Assembly (NCBI RefSeq): GCF_000797515.1 | Contig: NZ_JSBN01000003.1 | Coordinates: forward strand, 1-64,000 | Reading direction: 5' to 3' | Source: Sphingomonas sp. Ant H11 | GTDB lineage: Bacteria > Pseudomonadota > Alphaproteobacteria > Sphingomonadales > Sphingomonadaceae | Length of the DNA: 64,000 nucleotides | In this document: piece by piece, positions 20,320 to 29,363 of the stretch | Numbering within the stretch: the first letter of the stretch is position 1 | How the letters are laid out: every line of letters starts with the position of its first letter | Notes under the pieces: generated by a model | What the model was told of the DNA's origin: nothing | Databases searched by the model: none | What the model saw: the letters and a program-made list of their open reading frames with translations, nothing else | Program-made: the position numbers and the translations under genes

Positions 20320-21806
20320 ATGGCCATGACCCGCCTACGCCTGCCCCTTTTGATGGTTCGCCCTATCGCCCTGGTCTCGCTCGCCGCGCTCGCCGGGTGC
20401 GGCCCGCGTGGTGACGACGGCCCGGTGACGGTCAGCGCTATCGGCAGCAATCCCGTACTGGCCGACCCGGCGCGCGGTGCGCTGGACACCCCTGCCAGGC
20501 TCCTGCTCGACGCGACCGCACAGGGCCTCGTCCGCTTCGACGCAAGCGGCCAGATCGAACCGGGTATTGCCGAGCGCTGGAGCGTGATCGACCAAGGCAG
20601 AAGCTACATCTTCCGCTTGCGCGACAGCGAGTGGAATGACGGGGAAAGGGTCACCGCTGCCGAAGTGGTCAAGGTGCTGCGCCGTCAGCTCGCGCCCGGG
20701 TCGCATAACGTTTTGTCGCCCTTATCTGACCGCAATCGACGAAATCGTCGAGATGACGCCCGAGGTGATCGAGATCCGCCTGAAGCGGCCGCGTCCGGAC
20801 CTTCTGAAACTGTTCGCGCAGCCCGAACTTGCGATTTTTCGCATTCGGCCACCCGGCGGAAGTGGCCCGTTTCGGGCGACCGCGCAGCGCGGTCGCAGTG
20901 TCTTGCTGCGCCCCGCCTTCGACCCCGCGCGCAGCCCGGACGACGACGTGGTCGAACCCTCTGCCGCCGCCAGTATCCATTTGATTGGCGAACGCGCGGC
21001 ACGCGCCATCGTTCGCTTCGAGCGGCGCGAGGCGCAACTTGTCACCGGCGGTACTTTCACCGATTGGCCGCTTGTCGAGCTTACCCAGATCGCGCCCATC
21101 AACCGACGGCTCGATCCAGCGGCTGGCGTGTTCGGCCTGGCGATTGTCAGCCGGGAAGGCGTGCTCGCCGATCCCGCCAATCGCGCGGCCATCGCTCAGG
21201 CATTTGACCGCGCGGCCTTCGCCGCCGCCATTGCCCCCGATTGGGCACCGGTATCGCAATTGCTGCCCGAGCAACTCGATTCGGCGGCCCCCCCCGGCAA
21301 GCCCCGCATGGGCGCAAGCCGAAAGCGGCCCGCCCCAAGAGGCCGTGACTCGCATCGCCCAATGGAAGGCCGCGCATCCGGGCGAAATCGCGCTGCGCGT
21401 CGCGCTCCCCGACGGCCCGGGCGCAACCTTGCTCTACGGCTATATCGGCGCGGCGTTGGTATCGCTGGGAATCGCGCCCGAGCGGGTTGCCGCCGATGCA
21501 CCGGCCGACCTCCGCCTGATCGACGCGGTCGCGCCCTATGACAGCGCCCGCTGGTACGTGGCAACCGCGTGCCAATTGTGCAGCGAGGCGACCCAAACTG
21601 CGATCGACGCCGCCCGCGATGCGGATTCGCCGCGGATGCGCGCGCAGCAAATTGCCATTGCCGATGCAGCGCTCGCCAATGAGGTGGCCTTCATTCCGAT
21701 CGCGCGTCCGCTACGTTGGTCGCTGGTGAGTATCCGATTGAAAGCCTGGACCGGGAACTCCCGCGCGTGGCACCCGTTGAATCATCTCCGCAGCGACACC
21801 AATTGA
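20320..21806 (+). CDS. Solute-binding lipoprotein, SBP_bac_5-like (two frameshifts)
   Basis: A periplasmic oligopeptide/dipeptide-type binding protein. It starts MAMTRLRLPLLMVRPIALVS and has a lipobox LAGC near residue 27. DATAQGLVRFDASGQIEPGIAERW and the following domain are typical of family 5 binding proteins. Two extra bases break the frame, near 20723 (CCCTTATCTG, one T too many) and in a C8 run near 21293. With both removed it runs to HPLNHLRSDTN, about 494 residues. No permease or ATPase gene is adjacent. It sits 61 bases after the MobA-FdhD gene and just before DUF4112. The ligand is unknown. Confidence 0.78.
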
Positions 21807-21812
21807 GATGAC

Positions 21813-22244
21813 ATGGCCGACACCACAACTCGCATGAGCCCCCCGCCCCTCGGTGCGTTCGCTTCCAGCTATGCCGGGCGCGATCCGGCGGCGGTGCGCA
21901 AGCGGATCGAGGCGATGGAGCATTTGCTCGAAGGGCTGTTCACGGTGCCGTTGCTCAATCGCAAAATTGGCCTCGACGTGATCCTGGACCTGATCCCGAT
22001 CGGTGGCGACGCGATCGGGGCAGCGATGGGCGCGTGGATGGTGTGGGAAGCGCGTAACCTCGGCATGTCGAAGCTCCAGATGGCGCGGATGTTCGGCAAT
22101 GTCGGGATCGATTTTCTGCTGGGCATCATTCCGGTGGTGGGTGCCGTTCCCGATTTCCTGTTCCGCTCGAATACGCGCAACCTGAAGATCATCAAACGCC
22201 ATCTCGACAAGCATCACCCATCGACCGCCACCATCGTCGGCTGA
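21813..22244 (+). CDS. DUF4112 domain-containing protein
   Basis: A 143-residue protein with a soluble N-terminus and two hydrophobic segments, about residues 50-75 (VILDLIPIGGDAIGAAMGAW) and 95-115 (IDFLLGIIPVVGAVPDFLF), followed by a basic tail. The paired IPIGGD and IPVVGAVPD motifs are the hallmark of DUF4112. The function is unknown. It starts 7 bases after the binding protein's stop, so they may be cotranscribed. Confidence 0.85.
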   Translation: MADTTTRMSPPPLGAFASSYAGRDPAAVRKRIEAMEHLLEGLFTVPLLNRKIGLDVILDLIPIGGDAIGAAMGAWMVWEARNLGMSKLQMARMFGNVGIDFLLGIIPVVGAVPDFLFRSNTRNLKIIKRHLDKHHPSTATIVG

Positions 22245-22266
22245 CCGCGCGGTGGCGGGAAGGCAA

Positions 22267-22994
22267 TTAGCGCTTCCCGCGCCAGACCTTCACCGTCGCG
22301 GTGTCGGCAACACCGCCCGAACCCGCCTCGCAGCGCGTATAGGCAAAGCGCTTGTCGAGGCACAGCCATAGCTCGTCGAGCCACCCGCGTTCGTTGACGG
22401 TGACACGCACGGCGTTGGCCGGTAGCCCCGGATTGGCCGCCGCGATCGCTTCCGCCAAGTGTCCGGCGTTCAGCGGCTTGCGCGACAGGCGTCCATGTCG
22501 GGATAGTGGAGCTTGGCGTAAAGGTCGGTCGATTTGCTGAAATAGGCGTCAGCTGTGGTGCCCATGCACGTGCCGTGCTTGGCCCATTCGTGTTGGAGCA
22601 ATTGTGGCGAGGGCGTCGAGCAGACGTGCTGCTTGATCAGCGCCGCGGGCAACAACGCCGTGGACGTGCAATATTGCGGCCACTCCTTCCCCACGCCGTC
22701 GGGCCACAAACCATGCAACGTGAAGCCGAACCGGTTGCCGCTCTGGCATTGGAATTTGGCAGAGGGATCGCGGAAATTGTTGTGGCAATATTCCGGTGCC
22801 CAGGTCAGCGCGAGCGTATAGCCGGTGATCGGGCGCAGTCGCTGCGGCTGGCTCGCCGAGGCGACGTCGGGGTGCGGGCGCGGCAGCGTGGTGGGGACAG
22901 TGCATTGATAGCTTTGCGCCTGCACTGCCACCGGCAGCATCGCCAGCACGCCACATCCGATCGCCAGAGAAATCCGCATCGTCCGCACCCTCAT
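22267..22994 (-). CDS. Ribonuclease T2 family protein, exported (frameshifted)
   Basis: A secreted or periplasmic endoribonuclease. The signal MRVRTMRISLAIGCGVLAML ends near VAVQAQS. Both catalytic segments are present: FTLHGLWPD (CAS I) and HEWAKHGTC (CAS II), each with its histidine, and several Cys for disulfides. Near 22487 a C is missing and the frame resumes as LSRKPLNAGHLAEAIAAANP. Restored length is 242 residues. ATG 22994 overlaps the nadC stop as ATGA, so it is the last gene of the nadA-nadC operon. Its link to NAD synthesis is unclear; scavenging of RNA is the general role of the family. Confidence 0.88.
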
Positions 22995-23836
22995 GCTGCC
23001 GTGAAATCGAGCCCGATATCAGCCGCCGGAGCCGACTGCGTCAAGCGCCCGACGCTGACATAGGTAACCCCGGTCGCGGCGATCGCGCCGATCGTATCGA
23101 GCCGCACCCCGCCCGACGCTTCGGTCGGCACGCGCCCGGCAACCTGCGCCACCGCCGTGCGCAGTGTGGCCACGTCCATATTATCGAGCAGCAGATGCGT
23201 TGCCCCCGCCGCAAGCGCCGGTTCGATCTGGTCCAGCGCATCCACCTCGACGATGATCCGCGCGATCCCTGCGGCCTTCGCCCGCGCAATCGCCGGACCT
23301 ACGCCGCCTGCGACCGCGACATGATTGTCCTTGATCATAGCGGCGTCCCACAGGCCCATGCGGTGGTTGGTCGCCCCGCCCATCCGCGTCGCATATTTCT
23401 CCAGCGCGCGCAGGCCAGGTATGGTCTTGCGTGTATCGAGCAAAGTCGCGCCGGTGCCCGCAATCGCCTCGACATAGGTGCGTGTCATCGTCGCGATGCC
23501 CGACAGATGCTGCACCGTGTTGAGCGCCGAGCGCTCCGCCGTCAGCATCGCCCGCGCGCGTCCCTGGAGGCGCAACAGATCGGTGCCCGCCGCCACCGCT
23601 TGCCCGTCCTCGACCAGCCGCTCGATCTCCACATCCGGGTCCAACGCGCGGAAAAACGCCTCGGCGATCGGCAACCCCGCGACGACGATCGCATCGCGGC
23701 TGTCCATCACCCCGGTAAACCGCGCATCCGCCGGGATCACCGCAGCAGAGGTAATGTCCCCGCCCGGCCCCAAATCCTCGGCCAGCGTCGCCTGCACGAA
23801 GCTTGCGAGGTCGAAACGGTCGAGCTGAAAGGTCAT
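22991..23836 (-). CDS. nadC: Nicotinate-nucleotide pyrophosphorylase (quinolinate phosphoribosyltransferase)
   Basis: Converts quinolinate and PRPP to nicotinate mononucleotide in de novo NAD synthesis. The 281-residue protein begins MTFQLDRFDLASFVQATLAE with EDLGPGGDITSAAVIP, then LLDTRKTIPGLRALEKYAT and GGATNHRMGLWDAAMIKDNH, the conserved substrate-binding segments. The open frame extends upstream into nadA, but ATG 23836, 4 bases after the nadA stop, gives the family N-terminus. The frame is intact. Confidence 0.96.
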   Translation of the reverse strand: MTFQLDRFDLASFVQATLAEDLGPGGDITSAAVIPADARFTGVMDSRDAIVVAGLPIAEAFFRALDPDVEIERLVEDGQAVAAGTDLLRLQGRARAMLTAERSALNTVQHLSGIATMTRTYVEAIAGTGATLLDTRKTIPGLRALEKYATRMGGATNHRMGLWDAAMIKDNHVAVAGGVGPAIARAKAAGIARIIVEVDALDQIEPALAAGATHLLLDNMDVATLRTAVAQVAGRVPTEASGGVRLDTIGAIAATGVTYVSVGRLTQSAPAADIGLDFTAA

Positions 23837-23840
23837 GCCT

Positions 23841-24839
23841 TTACAGGACCCAGGTCGCCTGCCCCACCGTGCCGCTGGCCATGGCGAGCATCGCGTCGAG
23901 GCTCTTCTTGGCTTGTAGCCGCAGCCCTTCCTCAATTTCCACGCGCGGGGTCAGGTCGCGCAGGGCGAGGTAGAGTTTCTCCAGCGTGTTCAGCGCCATG
24001 TACGGGCAGACATTGCAGTTGCAATTGCCGTCCGCGCCGGGCGCGCCAATGAAGTTCTTGAGCGGCGCGGCCTTTTCCATCTGGTGGATGATGTGCGGCT
24101 CGGTCGCGACGATCAGCGTGTCGCCCGCCATGGCATCGGCATAGGCCAAAATGCCGCTGGTCGAGCCGACATAATCGGCATGGTCGAGGATATAAGGCGG
24201 CATTCGGGGGTGCGCCGCGACCGGCGCGCCGGGGTGCTGCAATTGCAGCTTGAGCAATTCGGTTTCGCTGAACGCCTCGTGCACGATGCACACGCCCGGC
24301 CACAGCAGCATCTCGCGCCCGGTCTTGCGCGCCAGATAACCGCCCAGATTCTTGTCCGGCCCGAAGATGATTTTCTGGTCGAGCGGGATCTGGCTGAGGA
24401 TCTTTTCCGCCGAAGACGATGTGACGATCACGTCGGAGAGCGCCTTCACCTCGGTCGAGCAGTTGATATAGGTCAGCGCGATATGATCCGGGTGCGCGGC
24501 GCGGAACGCGGCGAACTGGTCGGGCGGGCAACTGTCCTCCAGGCTGCACCCGGCATCCATGTCGGGCAGCACCACGATCTTGTCGGGGCTCAGGATCTTG
24601 GCGGTCTCGGCCATGAAGCGCACGCCGCAAAAGGCGATGACATCGGCATCGGTCGCCGCTGCCTTGCGCGACAGATCGAGGCTGTCGCCGACGAAATCGG
24701 CCAGATCCTGGATTTCGGGCTTCTGGTAATAATGCGCCAGGATCACGGCGTTGCGTTCCTTGCGCAGCCGGTCGATCTCAGCCCTCAAATCGAGCCCGGT
24801 CAGGCTTCCGCCGATACCACCACGTGCGTCCATCACCAT
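23841..24839 (-). CDS. nadA: Quinolinate synthase
   Basis: Condenses iminoaspartate with dihydroxyacetone phosphate to quinolinate using an oxygen-sensitive 4Fe-4S cluster. The 332-residue protein has ILAHYYQKPEIQDLADFVGD, CGVRFMAETAKIL, and the cluster cysteines within INCSTE, PGVCIVHEAF and CNVCPYMALNTL. GDSLDLSR and TSSSAEKI bind substrate. It heads a three-gene operon with nadC and the RNase T2 gene. No nadB or aspartate dehydrogenase gene is nearby, so iminoaspartate must come from elsewhere in the genome. Confidence 0.96.
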   Translation of the reverse strand: MVMDARGGIGGSLTGLDLRAEIDRLRKERNAVILAHYYQKPEIQDLADFVGDSLDLSRKAAATDADVIAFCGVRFMAETAKILSPDKIVVLPDMDAGCSLEDSCPPDQFAAFRAAHPDHIALTYINCSTEVKALSDVIVTSSSAEKILSQIPLDQKIIFGPDKNLGGYLARKTGREMLLWPGVCIVHEAFSETELLKLQLQHPGAPVAAHPRMPPYILDHADYVGSTSGILAYADAMAGDTLIVATEPHIIHQMEKAAPLKNFIGAPGADGNCNCNVCPYMALNTLEKLYLALRDLTPRVEIEEGLRLQAKKSLDAMLAMASGTVGQATWVL

Positions 24840-24884
24840 GCTCCCGCGTTTGTGGGCTGCACATGGACGCGCGGGGCCGCGCGA

Positions 24885-25658
24885 TCAAGAGAGTGGCGGG
24901 AATGGCGGATAGGCCAGCGGCGCAACCGATGCGCCCGGCGATCCTGCCGTCGCCGCGCGATAGAGCGCGGTTCCGAGCGGACTGTAGGTGATCGCTTCGG
25001 ACAGCACGGTCGATCCGATGATCGCTGCAAGGCCCCACCACCAGGCCGGATGCACTTTACCGGTACGACGCAGATCGAACACCATGCCAACGATGGGGAG
25101 GATCAGGACTGCCAGAACATCAACCTCATAAGCGTAAGGGATCAGAAACGGCATCGGCAGCAATCGCCCGTATGCCGGGCCCAGCAGCAACGCCATTCCG
25201 GAAAAATGCAGCCGTCGATGCCATTCCGTCTGCCGCCGCCGCACGATCGCTGCGGTCGTCAACGCCGCGAACGTCAGGATCGTCACCGGATTCAGCACCA
25301 GAAACAAAGCAGGCGGGAAGAAGAAAGGCGCATGGCCGAGCCGTACGAGGCGCACCGTCACGATCGTGCCAAGCACAACCATCGCGACGATCCAGCCCGC
25401 CCCGATCCAGCCAAGCCGACGATGCAGCGCGATCGAGCCCCGCGCGACCAGCGCATTCTGCGTCACATACAACACCACCCAGCCCATGAAGACCACGGCA
25501 TGGGCATGGACAATCGGCGGCGAGGCGAAGCTGGAGCGCCCCGTGACGATCATCAACGAGAAGCCCGCGACGACGATCGCCGCCATAATCAGCGAAGTGA
25601 TGAAAAAGAAACGATCGTCTTTCGCGACCGCGGAATGTGGTTCTGCTAAAGATGCCAT
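24885..25658 (-). CDS. Seven-TM membrane protein of unknown function
   Basis: I do not recognise a named family. From ATG 25658 (MASLAEPHSAVAKDDRFFFI) the 257-residue protein has about seven hydrophobic helices. PPIVHAHAVVFMGWVVLYVT in helix 2 and RRLHFSGMALLLGPAYGRL in helix 5 contain histidines in or near the membrane, so binding of a metal, haem or quinone is possible. Such histidines occur in cytochrome b-like and DUF2306-like proteins, but the match is too weak to name. The longer open frame upstream lacks homologous features. It is flanked by nadA and the BlaI/M56 operon, both on the same strand. Confidence 0.6.
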   Translation of the reverse strand: MASLAEPHSAVAKDDRFFFITSLIMAAIVVAGFSLMIVTGRSSFASPPIVHAHAVVFMGWVVLYVTQNALVARGSIALHRRLGWIGAGWIVAMVVLGTIVTVRLVRLGHAPFFFPPALFLVLNPVTILTFAALTTAAIVRRRQTEWHRRLHFSGMALLLGPAYGRLLPMPFLIPYAYEVDVLAVLILPIVGMVFDLRRTGKVHPAWWWGLAAIIGSTVLSEAITYSPLGTALYRAATAGSPGASVAPLAYPPFPPLS

Positions 25659-25732
25659 ATTCGCCCCCCGACGAAACCGAATCGCTGGGGCTCTATACCA
25701 TTGGATTGGCGCTGGAGGAACCGCGTCACGCC

Positions 25733-26416
25733 TTATTGGCGGTTTGCCAGAACTTCGGCGATCGACTTGGTCGTATCCCACACTTCGCTGCCGTCGCGCC
25801 CCTCATCCGCGAAGCGCACCTTGACGGTCGCGTCGAAACCGGCCGCTTTGAGTGGCAGCGCAAAGCTCCGCTCGACCGCACGGCGCGTGGCGTCGCGGGC
25901 GAGGCGAATGGGCACCGCTTCGTGCGCCTGGCGTACGAGTTCCTTTTGACCGGCAGCGCGGTTTGCCGCCTCGAGTTTCGCATCGGCGTCGGTAATTTTG
26001 GACAGGATTCCGCCTTCGCCATATTCACGGATCTGCGTCATGTCGATCTGCGGTGCCGATGCTTCGACCGGCGGCAGTACTACGCCGAGCGTGCGGGTCT
26101 TGGCGTCCCACGTTACGTCGCGCGCGTTCAGTTTCGCCATATCGACGTGATATTCCACGGTCCCCGGCATGATGAGCGTCTTCTTCGCCTGCAAGCCGAA
26201 TTGCGTCTGTGTCGAGGTCGACACCGCGACGAACCGTGCCGCGAAGGCCGACAGGCGGTTCTGCTCGCGCAGTCCCTGCAGCGACCCACTGGCGATGGTC
26301 ACAGGATCGGGCCCGGCGAGCTTGTGCTCGACCATCGCGCCGATGCCCCACACCAGCGCGAGGATGAACACGGTGATCAGGGCCAGCGCCGCCGCAAACT
26401 TTCCGACGAAAGTCAT
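25733..26416 (-). CDS. DUF4230 domain-containing protein
   Basis: A 227-residue protein with one N-terminal membrane helix (FAAALALITVFILALVWGIG) and a soluble domain presumably outside the cytoplasm. LIMPGTVEYHVDMAKLNARD and EYGEGGILSKI fit DUF4230. ATG 26416 overlaps the stop of the upstream MBL gene as ATGA, which fixes the start and makes it the last gene of the BlaI/M56 operon. Its function is unknown. Confidence 0.8.
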   Translation of the reverse strand: MTFVGKFAAALALITVFILALVWGIGAMVEHKLAGPDPVTIASGSLQGLREQNRLSAFAARFVAVSTSTQTQFGLQAKKTLIMPGTVEYHVDMAKLNARDVTWDAKTRTLGVVLPPVEASAPQIDMTQIREYGEGGILSKITDADAKLEAANRAAGQKELVRQAHEAVPIRLARDATRRAVERSFALPLKAAGFDATVKVRFADEGRDGSEVWDTTKSIAEVLANRQ

Positions 26417-27329
26417 TCCTTTACGCTCCACACATCACCGTCTGCACAGACTTCGCCACGCTGCGCCAGATCGATCAAATGCGCCAAAACCGATCGCTCG
26501 GCCGCTGGAAACAAGCGCGGGTCGATGCCGACGTACATCCGCTCGACCATCACGCGATGGTCGCCGACTGGGTGCGGAGCAGCCGCAGGATCTGCCCCTC
26601 GCGCTGCTTGCGATGGCCGAGCATCCCGCGCACCAGCCGCTGCGGATTGGTAACCGGATCGCCATGCGCGGGATAATAGATACGGTCGTCGCGCGGCAGC
26701 AGCTTTTCCAGGCTTGCCATATACGCCGCCATATCTCCGTCGGGCGGCGAGACGATGCTGGTCGACCAGCCCATTACATGATCGCCGGTGAACAACGCCC
26801 GGCTCTCGGGCAGCGAAAAGGCGAGATGGTTGGAGGTGTGGCCCGGCGTCGCGAGCGCGGTCAGTGTCCAGCCGTCGCCCGCAACCGAGTCGCCTTCCGT
26901 CAGAATCCGATCGGGCGCGTACTCCCGATCGAAAGATGCATCGCTCCGGACACGATCGTCATCGAGCGCGAGCGGCGCGCATCCAACGATCGGCGCGCCG
27001 TTGCCGCCGCCAGCGGGCGCGAGCCCGGGCTGTGATCGCGGTGAGTGTGGGTGATCACGATCGCCCGGACCGGACGCCCGGCGATGGCGTGGACGATCGC
27101 CGCGATATGGTCTGGCGTGTCCGGGCCGGGATCGATCACCGCGAGGTCGCTGGTGCCGACCAAATGTACTTGCGTGCCTGTCGAGGTGAACGGCGACGGA
27201 TTGGGGGGCAAGCAATCGCACGACGAGGGGCTCGAGTTGCTCGGGCACACCGGGAAATTGCTCGCTCATATCGGCCGAGATGGCGGGTCGTGCGGGCAGA
27301 CGCAAGCCCGTACGACCCTGCCCGGTCAT
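26413..27329 (-). CDS. MBL-fold metallo-hydrolase, LACTB2-like (three frameshifts)
   Basis: A metallo-beta-lactamase-fold hydrolase of the glyoxalase-II/LACTB2 type, not a B1-B3 beta-lactamase. It starts MTGQGRTGLRLPARPAISAD at an ATGA overlap with the M56 stop. The metal motif is THTHRDHSPG, followed by LATPGHTSNHLAF and LFTGDHVMGWSTSIV. The C-terminus reads VERMYVGIDPRLFPAAERSV and ends KE, a winged-helix-like tail typical of LACTB2. Indels: one extra C near 27211, one missing G near 27003 and one missing base near 26563. Restored length is 305 residues. No export signal is obvious. The substrate is unknown. Confidence 0.8.
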
Positions 27330-28883
27330 TCCACCTTGGCAATGTCTGCCTGGATTTCGGCGATAGCGGTGTCGATCCCTGCCAAGGCCTGCGCGCGGGC
27401 CTCCGCCCCCATCTCGGGGGACCGCAACATTTTCTCGCGCGCCGCACGCAAGCCCGCCAAAGCACCGGCGTAAGCCTTGCGTTCGATATCCTTGCTGTTC
27501 GCGGCTATCGCAGCGCCCTCCGCCGCCACTTTTTTCGATACGGTTCGAACAGATGACGATGAGCTTCTTGCCGTCCTTTTCACGATGAAGAACCATCTGG
27601 CGCGGGTCGCCCTCGGAGCTGCAGCGCGCCGACCTGACCTCGGGAATGGTCTCTATCCCCGACATATTCTCCATCCCGGAGAGATTTTCCAAGGTCACCT
27701 TGCCGTCCTTGTCGCGGCGGATGACGCGCACGACTTTGCGATGGTCTTTTCCATCCTCCGCGATGGTGGTGGTCGTGTCGGTAATGGTGGTGGTTGTCGT
27801 GGCGCGCGGCGGGGCCGGAGGCACGGGCGGCTCCGAAACATCAGCGGGTGCGGGTGCCGCCGCTTCAGCAACGGGCGGCGGCGGCACGGACGCTTGGTCG
27901 AGGCGCGCGATATCAACCCCGGTCGCCGTCTCCACCGACTTCCGCACTTTGGCGACGGCGGCCGTTCCCGAGGCGGTCAGGCCCAGCCCGGCGACGATGA
28001 GCAGCGACAGCGCCCCTGCCCCGGTTACCAGACGTACCGGCGATATCTTGGTGGTCGTCAGCATCCTCAATCTCCCTTTCAAGTCATTGATGGTGTGAAG
28101 GTGGCAGGTCGCCGACACCGCGCCGCCCAGGAAGGTCGGGTGCGCCGCCTTCAGGATCGCGCAGGCATAGGTGTGCCGTCGCATCGGGTTCATGCCCGCG
28201 AGCACCCGGGCGTCGTTGGCGATTTCCTGGTCGGCCCGAAAGGCACGGAACGCACGCCAGGCAATCGGATTGAACCAGTGCAGGGCGAGCACGACCAGCG
28301 CGACCCAGTTCGCGATAAGGTCGCCGCGCGCATGATGACCAAGCTCGTGCGCCAGCGCGAGATCGCGCTCTTCGGGTTCGTAGCGCTCGGCGAAATCGCG
28401 CGGAAAGGCAACGTAACGCCGCAACACGCCAAAGGCGAGCGGGCCGGTGGCCGCGTCGGTTTCGATCACCTGAACACCGTCCAGATCGTCGGTAGCCGCC
28501 CCCTGGTCCAGCATGCGGCGACAAAACCGCACATGCCGTCGCCAATGCCACCCGAAAAACGCCACCGCCCCAGCGATCCACAATATCGCAAGTACCGGGG
28601 CAAGCATCGCCCCAAAGGGCTGCACCGCCGGACCGACGGACCCTTCGCCAATCGGATCGACGAAGAGAACGGTAACTTGTTGGCTCGCGCGCAAAACCGG
28701 GGCGACCGCCGCCGCGTGCCAAGCGCTCGGCAATGGCGGCAGCAGCAAGCGCAGCACCGGCAGCAGCCACAGGGCGTAAGCGATATCGGCCCCGAATGCC
28801 TTGCGCACCGGAGCACGCAGTGCCAGCACCGCCACCATCAGCACGGTCGACGCGATCAAACCCTCGATGAGCCAGCCGATCAT
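27326..28883 (-). CDS. M56 family metallopeptidase, BlaR1/MecR1-like (frameshifted)
   Basis: A membrane zinc protease paired with a BlaI repressor. Three N-terminal helices (about residues 1-22, 30-50, 93-114) precede the zinc motif HELGH at 179-183 with a further ligand near E220, then a fourth helix at 283-304. The remaining 210 residues are outside: a Pro/Thr-rich linker, then a domain with RSARCSSEGDPRQMV and LIVICSNR and an alpha-helical tail. There is no penicillin-binding SxxK domain. One extra A in a six-A run near 27536 breaks the frame; restored length is 518 residues. ATGA overlaps join it to blaI and the MBL gene. The signal it senses is unknown. Confidence 0.85.
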
Positions 28884-29248
28884 GCCTTGAGCTCCTTCAG
28901 CAATGCCTCGATTTCGGCGATATCCTGTGCCGTCAGCGCATCCCGCTCGGCGAGGTGCGCGACCAGCGGGCTCAATTTGCCGCCGAACAGGCGATCCATC
29001 AGCTTGCGCGATTCGCCCGCAACGTAATCTTCCCGCTGCACCAATGGACGATAGCGATAGCGTCTGCCGTCCTCCTCATGGGCGATGATGTTCTTCGCGA
29101 GCAACCGCCCCAATAGCGTCTTGACGGTGTTGGAGGTCCATTCGCGCGTCGCCGGGATCCGTTCCGCCACGTCCTGTGCGGTCAGCGGGCTTTCATCCCA
29201 CAGCACCTCCATCACCGCATGTTCGGCATCACTGATTCGCTCGGCCAT
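28880..29248 (-). CDS. BlaI/MecI/CopY family transcriptional repressor
   Basis: A 122-residue winged-helix dimeric repressor. From ATG 29248, preceded by GGAGGAGAG, it reads MAERISDAEHAVMEVLWDES, then ATREWTSNTVKTLLGRLLAK (recognition helix region) and EEDGRRYRYRPL. The C-terminal dimer part ends IEALLKELKA. Longer upstream frame is rejected because it crosses the operator. In known systems the repressor is removed after the M56 partner is activated. A near-perfect 12-base dyad sits 20 bases upstream, so it probably represses its own operon. Confidence 0.92.
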   Translation of the reverse strand: MAERISDAEHAVMEVLWDESPLTAQDVAERIPATREWTSNTVKTLLGRLLAKNIIAHEEDGRRYRYRPLVQREDYVAGESRKLMDRLFGGKLSPLVAHLAERDALTAQDIAEIEALLKELKA

Positions 29249-29267
29249 TCGACTCTCCTCCGTACTG

Positions 29268-29302
29268 ACTACGGATGTAATCATATTGTTTACATGCGTA
29301 GT
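29268..29302 (-). promoter_or_regulatory. BlaI-type operator overlapping the operon promoter
   Basis: ACTACGGATGTA at 29268-29279 and TACATGCGTAGT at 29291-29302 are inverted copies matching at 11 of 12 positions, with an 11-base centre. The half-sites contain the TGTA and ACTAC elements typical of BlaI/MecI operators. On the minus strand the sequence TTGACT overlaps the distal arm and could be the -35 box. Binding here would block transcription of the four-gene operon. Confidence 0.8.
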
Positions 29303-29363
29303 CAAGAGGCCCCTTGCAGTCCCCCGACCCAGCGATAGAACAAAAAAAAAAAGGAGAGTTCGG

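Noticed and set aside
26413-27329. Second beta-lactamase, inducible by BlaI/BlaR
   Set aside because: Motifs fit the LACTB2/glyoxalase-II type, with no B1-B3 features and no export signal, so it is not called a beta-lactamase.
26550-28883. One 777-residue frame joining an M56 peptidase to an MBL hydrolase
   Set aside because: The middle part is low-complexity read-through. A homopolymer indel at 27536 hides the M56 stop, and the two genes meet at an ATGA overlap at 27326-27329.
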